Shown piece by piece: positions 59,214 to 64,000 of a stretch of DNA of 64,000 nucleotides (its first letter is position 1; the number at the start of each line of letters is the position of its first letter). Location: contig NZ_LMFZ01000034.1 in NCBI RefSeq assembly GCF_001427305.1, positions 62,001 to 126,000 on the forward strand, written 5' to 3'. This DNA comes from Duganella sp. Root1480D1 (GTDB lineage: Bacteria; Pseudomonadota; Gammaproteobacteria; Burkholderiales; Burkholderiaceae_D). The notes beneath the pieces were generated by a model. That model saw only the letters and a list, made by a program, of their open reading frames with translations, did not search any database and was not told where the DNA came from. Made by a program: the position numbers and the translations under genes.

Positions 59214-60781
59214 GGCAACCTCGTAATGCGCAGGGCCATATAGGGGCGACCGGGCAGTACGATGCTGCGGCCATCCTTGTCGGCAAAACTGTAGTTGTCG
59301 CGTTTGCGGATGTCGAATATTCCGTCCACTGGCGTGACCGTCATGTTCCAGGTATCGATTACTTCGGCCTTGAACTTCATGCCGTCTGCCAGGCCTGGCT
59401 TGGCGAGCACGAACGGCCAGGCAGCCGGCGACTGGCGGCCGAAATAGCCCAGGTAATATTGGCCGGGCTTGCCGGCGAAGGGATTTCCCTGCCACTTGTC
59501 GATCGGTTCCAGCCCTTCGGCCGGACTGTCGGACAGGATCTTGCGGAAGAACGCCAGCCGCGGGGGACTCTGTCCGCGCATGGCGCCGCCATTCCCCAGC
59601 CATGACATATCGCCAGGGTCCCTGAAAATCTCGCTATGGCCGACGTAGGTGCCGGCAATGGCCCCCATCCAGAACCGCAGCACCAATTCCTGCCCCGACA
59701 ACTGGCCCCAGCGGCGCTCGATATTGCCCTCGTACTTCACTTCATCGTAGACCACGGGCTTCGAGTACACGTCGCGGAACAGTACTGCACGTTCGAAATC
59801 CTCGGCAATGGCGCCGCTTTGCACGCTGACGTGCGTTACCCAAGGCTTGGTATGGTTGTACAGCACCATGGCATTATGGATCGAGCGCAGGTGCTGGTAG
59901 GGATCGCGTGCCTGGACGATTTCGAAATAGCGGTCCCACTCGGTCATCTGCTTCCTGGCGAGGTAGTCGAACTCGTTCGCCATCGACCACCATACGTTGC
60001 GGTAGGACGCAAGCCGCGCCACCACATAACGCAGGTAGCGTTCGTTGACTTCGGCCGGCATCTGGTCGAAGCCCCAGAAGCCTTTGTCGTAAGGGTGGAA
60101 CAGGATGACGTCGGCCTCGATGCCAAGCGCGCGCAGGTCGGCGACGCGCTGCTCCAGGTGCCGGAAAAATTCGGGATTGAAGCGCGTGAAGTCCCAGGCC
60201 TTGGGCGGCGACCCTTCAAACGGGAAGCGCGGCGGCTGGTGCCTGACATCCTGGTTCGGGAATACCAGCATCCGGATCTTGTTGAACGGCCCGGCGGCGA
60301 GAGTCGCCAGCGTCTGGCGTTCAACAGGCTCCGGCTGATGGGTCCAGCCGTAACTGGTGGTGCCGACTTGCCAGAACGGCGTGCCGTCTTCATAGCCGAA
60401 GTGATGTATCCCCTTCACCCGCACCGGGCCGTGGTTGCCGGGTTGCGCCGCGACCACCGTGAATTTTCCACGCCGCCCATTCAGCGCCGCGCGATTGCTG
60501 CGGGTTTCGTATTCCCATTCGCCGGTGGCGTCGGGCATGAAGTGCAATTTGTACTGGCCATCGCCATCGTAAAAGCCCTCAACCGCCAGGCTGCGCGCGC
60601 CCTGGCGGAAAGTGGCGGAGAGTTCCACCTCCATGAAAGGATTGCCGTCGCTCGGCCCGGCCAGCGTAAGCTCCTTGCTGCCCCAACGTTGGACTGGGTC
60701 CGCATCTTGCGCCTGCGCCGCGGCTCCAATGGCAAGGAACGCGAAGGCAACGGCGCTCTTCAGCAGCTTGCGGCGAGTCAT
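59210..60781 (-). CDS. DUF5060/DUF4038 glycoside hydrolase-like protein
   Basis: A 523-residue secreted protein. The ATG at 60781 is preferred (GGAG 9 bases upstream); one 15 bases earlier is too close to a ribosome site. Signal peptide MTRRKLLKSAVAFAFLAIGAAAQA. Residues about 30-115 are a DUF5060 beta-sandwich (FMEVELSATFRQGA, GFYDGDGQYKLHFMPDATGEWEY); the rest is a DUF4038-like TIM barrel (WQVGTTSYGWTHQ, NVWWSMANEFDYL, VVYDEVKYEGNIE), related to GH140-type enzymes. Glu in MANEF and DEVKYEG are candidate catalytic acids. It overlaps both neighbours by 4 bases and sits between a pectate lyase and a pectinesterase. Confidence 0.83.
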   Translation of the reverse strand: MTRRKLLKSAVAFAFLAIGAAAQAQDADPVQRWGSKELTLAGPSDGNPFMEVELSATFRQGARSLAVEGFYDGDGQYKLHFMPDATGEWEYETRSNRAALNGRRGKFTVVAAQPGNHGPVRVKGIHHFGYEDGTPFWQVGTTSYGWTHQPEPVERQTLATLAAGPFNKIRMLVFPNQDVRHQPPRFPFEGSPPKAWDFTRFNPEFFRHLEQRVADLRALGIEADVILFHPYDKGFWGFDQMPAEVNERYLRYVVARLASYRNVWWSMANEFDYLARKQMTEWDRYFEIVQARDPYQHLRSIHNAMVLYNHTKPWVTHVSVQSGAIAEDFERAVLFRDVYSKPVVYDEVKYEGNIERRWGQLSGQELVLRFWMGAIAGTYVGHSEIFRDPGDMSWLGNGGAMRGQSPPRLAFFRKILSDSPAEGLEPIDKWQGNPFAGKPGQYYLGYFGRQSPAAWPFVLAKPGLADGMKFKAEVIDTWNMTVTPVDGIFDIRKRDNYSFADKDGRSIVLPGRPYMALRITRLP

Positions 60782-62982
60782 GGCTGGGGACTCCATCCTT
60801 TTCCGTTTGCAAATTGCGCGAAAACTTTGGAGCGGCTGTCGTAGCGCGCGGCCTCGGGCGGCGCCAGCACCTGTCCCGCCACACGCTGCGACAGGTCGAG
60901 AGGCTTGCCGGCAAGGTCCGTACTGCCGCCCTCTTCCCAGCCCTTGCCGCCGCGCGGCTTTCCGTGCCAGCCCTGCACGTTGATATGCGGGCCGACGCTG
61001 CAATTGATATATCGGACGTTGTCCCATGCCGTCACAACGCCCGGCCGCGCCAGGAAAGTCGCTCCCGACGGCACATCATTGCCGGCCGGCCCGGGGCCAT
61101 GCGTCAGGCGGCTGTTCAGGAAGACGAAACCGGGATCGCCTTCGGCCACGGTTCGCGCCTGCACGAGGTAGCCCCCGCTCGATGGGTTGGCGCTGTCGCC
61201 AACGGAGCGGATCTCGGATTCTTCGAACAGGGCCGCTCGATTGTAGCCCCAGATGAAATCCACATTGCCCGCGACAAGGCTGCGGTAAAACCATGCATAG
61301 CCCTTGAGCTGGATGGTGTCCTGCTCGCTGATAAAGTCGGCCTGGTTGGCAATGAGGCGGCCTTCGCTGCTGAAGTTGAGCGCTTCCGCTTGCGCGCCAA
61401 TGGTCTTGCTGCGCCACGTGGTATTGGCGAGGGTTAGCGTATCAAGGCGCAGCAGGTCGGCGTCTTCCACCAGGAATACCGAGCGTCCGCCAGTCGCTCC
61501 GGGTGCCAGCGGCTGCTGGCCGGCGCCGCTGCCGGGGTTGATGCCGTCGCTGTTTTCGCCGGTGATGACAGATCCGTGGCGGCTTTCGCCGCGCAGGGTG
61601 ACATTGTCTTTGCCGCGCAGGTAAAGCAAACCCTCATGCTTGCCATCGGCGAGGCGAATAGTCACGGATTGTTCGCGCGGGAAGTCCTGCATGGCATGAT
61701 TCAGGGCGCCCTGCACGGTGCGGAAATCGGCCTTGCCGGCTAGGGCGACGCGCAAGATGGTGTCGCGCGGCGCCTGCCCGCGCGTGCGGAACGCCCAGGC
61801 GCCTGGCTTGCCTACGCCGTCAAACGGTGCACCGCCCAGCAGAGCGCCAGGGAATACATTGCCGTCCACCACCACGTAATATTCCGTGTCGTAGGCCAGC
61901 TTTCCATCGTGAGGGCGGATTGTTGCTGTCGCGCCGTCCACGGTAATGGCCTTGTAGCGAACGACGCGCTTCACGCCATCACGGGTGGCGCCGATCTCGT
62001 CCAGCTCCAAGCCGGGGCGGATGACGTCGACCGTTACCTTGTCTTTCGAGCGCACGATGCGTATCGAACCGGTGTCGCCCAGGGTTGGCGCCTGGTCGAA
62101 GTGCAGTTGCAGGCGGGTGTCGACAGGAACGTCTTGCTCCCCCGCGGCGGGTGATGCCATGCCGGCAGCCACGGTGCTACGACGCGACGATGCAGCGAAA
62201 GCCGGCCCGACGCGCACCGCCAGCGTCAGCGCCACGTTCGGATCTTCCCTGCTGGCGAGCGTGACTGCCGCCTTTCCGGCACCGCGCGGCGCCAGCACAA
62301 GCGCGTCGCCATCCACGCTGGCCTCGAGTACGGAAGAATCGCTCGAGACGGCGGAGAAAGGCAAAGTCCGCAAGCCATCGCGGCTGGATGCACGCACCGC
62401 ATAGCGCTGCGGCGCCTCGCCAGCCTGCAGGGTTAGCTGCTTATGCCGGTGAACCAGGCCAATGCTGGTTGGGGCTTGCGTAATATCGCCTGCGCGCAAG
62501 CCCCGGAATTCAAATTCACCGCCTTGTGACAGCAGGCCAATGCGCGGCGGCAGCGAATTGGGCTCGTCAACGCCGATCAGGCGCGTGCCATTAAGGTAGG
62601 CCGTGAGGGCCGCGCCATCCACATCGAGGCGGATAGTGTAGAAAGGGTCGCCCGCATCGGGCTCGATACGGACTTGCTTGAGGAATTTCGGCTGGCCGTC
62701 GATCTGGCGCACGATGTTTACCGCCAGCTTGCCGGCCGGCGCGACATCGAGGCCGAAGCCAAGCCAGTTGCGGTCATCCCCATAGCGTGCGATGACATAA
62801 CCCTGCCCTACCACGCCTGGCGCAGCGCGCAGGCGTGCCTCAACGAAGTACGGGCCGGAACTCGGGGCCGCGGCTTCCGCCGCGGGCACGAGTTTCACGG
62901 CGCCCTGCCCGGGCGGCGCAGCATACGCCCCTGCTGCCGGCAGCAGCATGAACCAGGCAAGCAGCAAGGAGCGTAGCAGCAT
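60778..62982 (-). CDS. Pectinesterase (CE8) with N-terminal accessory domains
   Basis: A 734-residue secreted protein. The ATG at 62982 gives a signal peptide (MLLRSLLLAWFMLLPAAGAYA). Residues about 22-180 look like a LamG/DUF1080-type jellyroll, about 180-400 carry Ig-like modules, and about 405-730 are the CE8 right-handed helix. CE8 marks: FRTVQGALNHA, AGNVDFIWGYNRAALFEESEI with a catalytic Asp, and GGYLVQARTVAEGDPGFVFLNS. It de-methylates pectin so that the pectate lyase can act. It starts 1 base after the stop of the TonB receptor. Confidence 0.87.
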   Translation of the reverse strand: MLLRSLLLAWFMLLPAAGAYAAPPGQGAVKLVPAAEAAAPSSGPYFVEARLRAAPGVVGQGYVIARYGDDRNWLGFGLDVAPAGKLAVNIVRQIDGQPKFLKQVRIEPDAGDPFYTIRLDVDGAALTAYLNGTRLIGVDEPNSLPPRIGLLSQGGEFEFRGLRAGDITQAPTSIGLVHRHKQLTLQAGEAPQRYAVRASSRDGLRTLPFSAVSSDSSVLEASVDGDALVLAPRGAGKAAVTLASREDPNVALTLAVRVGPAFAASSRRSTVAAGMASPAAGEQDVPVDTRLQLHFDQAPTLGDTGSIRIVRSKDKVTVDVIRPGLELDEIGATRDGVKRVVRYKAITVDGATATIRPHDGKLAYDTEYYVVVDGNVFPGALLGGAPFDGVGKPGAWAFRTRGQAPRDTILRVALAGKADFRTVQGALNHAMQDFPREQSVTIRLADGKHEGLLYLRGKDNVTLRGESRHGSVITGENSDGINPGSGAGQQPLAPGATGGRSVFLVEDADLLRLDTLTLANTTWRSKTIGAQAEALNFSSEGRLIANQADFISEQDTIQLKGYAWFYRSLVAGNVDFIWGYNRAALFEESEIRSVGDSANPSSGGYLVQARTVAEGDPGFVFLNSRLTHGPGPAGNDVPSGATFLARPGVVTAWDNVRYINCSVGPHINVQGWHGKPRGGKGWEEGGSTDLAGKPLDLSQRVAGQVLAPPEAARYDSRSKVFAQFANGKGWSPQP

Positions 62983-62983
62983 C

Positions 62984-64000
62984 TTAGAACTTGAACTCCA
63001 CGGAGAAGCGATACACACGTCCCAACATATCAGCCAGCGAAGTCACATACCCCCCGCTGTAGGTGCTGTTGGAGGTCAGTGGCGGCCATTCCCCGGTCAG
63101 GTTGTTGACGCCGAAGCTGATGGTCGTGTTCTTGAAGCCAGTGTAGTTCACGTTCACGTTGTACTGCTTGTAGGCCTCCACTTTGGTCAGGGTCGAGCCG
63201 GCGCGCGGGGTAACGTCGGTTACGCCCGAGTTATAGCGCTGCGACAGCGTGGTTGCCCAGGCACCGTAGGTGTGGGTAATCGACGCGGTATGCTTCCAGC
63301 GTGGATTGATCTGCGGCAGGCCGGCCAGGCCTGAGTTCGGGCCCGAGCCGCCGTAGCGGCCATCGTTGGTGATGATGCCGACGTTGCTCAGCCAAGGACC
63401 GTCTTTCTCCGACTGGAACTCGTACTTGTCCATATACGTGCCATCCAGTTTCGCGTCGAAGTTGCCGAAGCTGGTTTTCGGGAAGCGGTAGCTGGCCGAC
63501 AGGTCCAGGCCGCGGATGCGGGTCTGGCCGCGGTTCGCCTGGCTCGCCACGATGTGGTCGATGGTGCCGTCCGCATTACGCACGAAGTTCACGTCGTACT
63601 TGGCTGGGTTCTGCTGGATCTCGGCGATGGTCACGGCGCCCAGTACGTCGCGCAGCTTCAGGCCCCAGTAATCGACGGTGATCGACAGGTCTTTCACCGG
63701 CTCCAGCGCGAAGCCGAAGGAGAAGCCGCGCGATTTTTCCGGTTTCAGGAAGGCGTTGTTCGGCGACTTGGTCCAGTAGTTGGTGGCGACGTTGCACACC
63801 TGGTCATAGGTGTAGCCCGCTTTCGGCGTTCCGGTACCGGCTACCAGCGGCTGAGTGCTCGGGCACAGGACCGGATCGTCCATCACCTGGTTGCGCACTT
63901 CCGGCGTCGGGTTCTGGATGTCGATGATCGACGGCGCACGGAAGCCGGTATTCACGTTACCACGCAGGACCAGTTGCTGGAACGGCTGCCAGCGCGCAGC
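62984..64000 (-). CDS. TonB-dependent receptor, C-terminal part (cut by window edge)
   Basis: The last 338 residues of a large outer-membrane receptor; the frame is open at the right edge. The barrel part is typical of the carbohydrate-type TonB receptors of Proteobacteria: NTGFRAPSIIDIQNPTPEVRN, FLKPEKSRGFSFGFALEPVKDLSITVDYWGLKLRD and the C-terminus YRFSVEFKF with a final Phe. It is the first visible gene of the pectin operon and probably imports oligogalacturonides. Confidence 0.88.
   Translation of the reverse strand, partial: AARWQPFQQLVLRGNVNTGFRAPSIIDIQNPTPEVRNQVMDDPVLCPSTQPLVAGTGTPKAGYTYDQVCNVATNYWTKSPNNAFLKPEKSRGFSFGFALEPVKDLSITVDYWGLKLRDVLGAVTIAEIQQNPAKYDVNFVRNADGTIDHIVASQANRGQTRIRGLDLSASYRFPKTSFGNFDAKLDGTYMDKYEFQSEKDGPWLSNVGIITNDGRYGGSGPNSGLAGLPQINPRWKHTASITHTYGAWATTLSQRYNSGVTDVTPRAGSTLTKVEAYKQYNVNVNYTGFKNTTISFGVNNLTGEWPPLTSNSTYSGGYVTSLADMLGRVYRFSVEFKF

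Noticed and set aside
59214..59603. N-terminal extension of the pectate lyase frame
   Set aside because: It overlaps the end of the upstream DUF5060/DUF4038 gene; the ATG at 59213 forms an ATGA overlap and gives a normal secreted protein.

Overview
The window comes from the chromosome of a high-GC Gram-negative bacterium. Paired outer-membrane and periplasmic systems, TonB receptors, an ornithine-lipid acyltransferase, a selenoneine cluster, many c-di-GMP and chemosensory genes and a pectin locus fit the Betaproteobacteria, most likely Oxalobacteraceae (Massilia/Duganella-like). This assignment rests on gene content and protein resemblance only; no rRNA or tRNA gene was seen here. There is no CRISPR array, insertion sequence or prophage.

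Layout. 1-4.5 kb: end of a malic enzyme, a DUF885 putative metallopeptidase and an S9 peptidase. 4.5-8.7 kb: selenoneine genes senA (minus) and senB-senC plus a membrane protein (plus). 8.7-16.4 kb: PilZ/YcgR protein, an unknown protein, an Lrp regulator, leuA behind a Leu-rich leader peptide, an MCP, and a Cache-HAMP protein behind a structured 5' leader. 16.4-22.7 kb: egtD-egtB (ergothioneine), then divergently a five-gene ABC operon whose binding protein resembles the putative selenate family. 22.8-29.6 kb: small HTH protein, TetR/NTF2 pair with an operator-like repeat, olsB, an H1-like protein, ppx, a GGDEF protein and a spermidine-synthase-like protein. 29.6-39 kb: CHASE-PAS-GGDEF-EAL protein, thioesterase, CheB-CheR-PAS fusion and a pair of M16 peptidases. 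39-50 kb: a minus-strand RiPP operon of about 11 kb. 50-58 kb: methyltransferase, several small proteins, and a TonB receptor-YfiR-hybrid kinase operon. 57.9-64 kb: pectin degradation (pectate lyase, DUF5060/DUF4038 protein, pectinesterase, TonB receptor).

Two systems stand out. First, EgtD makes hercynine, EgtB can turn it toward ergothioneine, and SenC-SenB-SenA can turn selenium plus hercynine into selenoneine; the ABC operon next to egtD could bring in the selenium oxyanion. Second, a thiazole/oxazole-modified peptide (TOMM) operon encodes a 45-residue precursor ending in eleven consecutive Ser/Thr/Cys residues. It also encodes a leader-binding cyclodehydratase partner, a YcaO ending in PHPFP, a SagB dehydrogenase, a zinc-peptidase/ABC-ATPase fusion, an ABC-2 permease, a second LolD/FtsX-like ABC pair, a LolA-like protein and a barrel-like outer-membrane protein.

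A third feature is a family of four long palindromes sharing the arm AAGTCGGGGTCAGCTCCGG, each filling the gap between two convergent genes almost from stop codon to stop codon. They probably act as bidirectional terminators.
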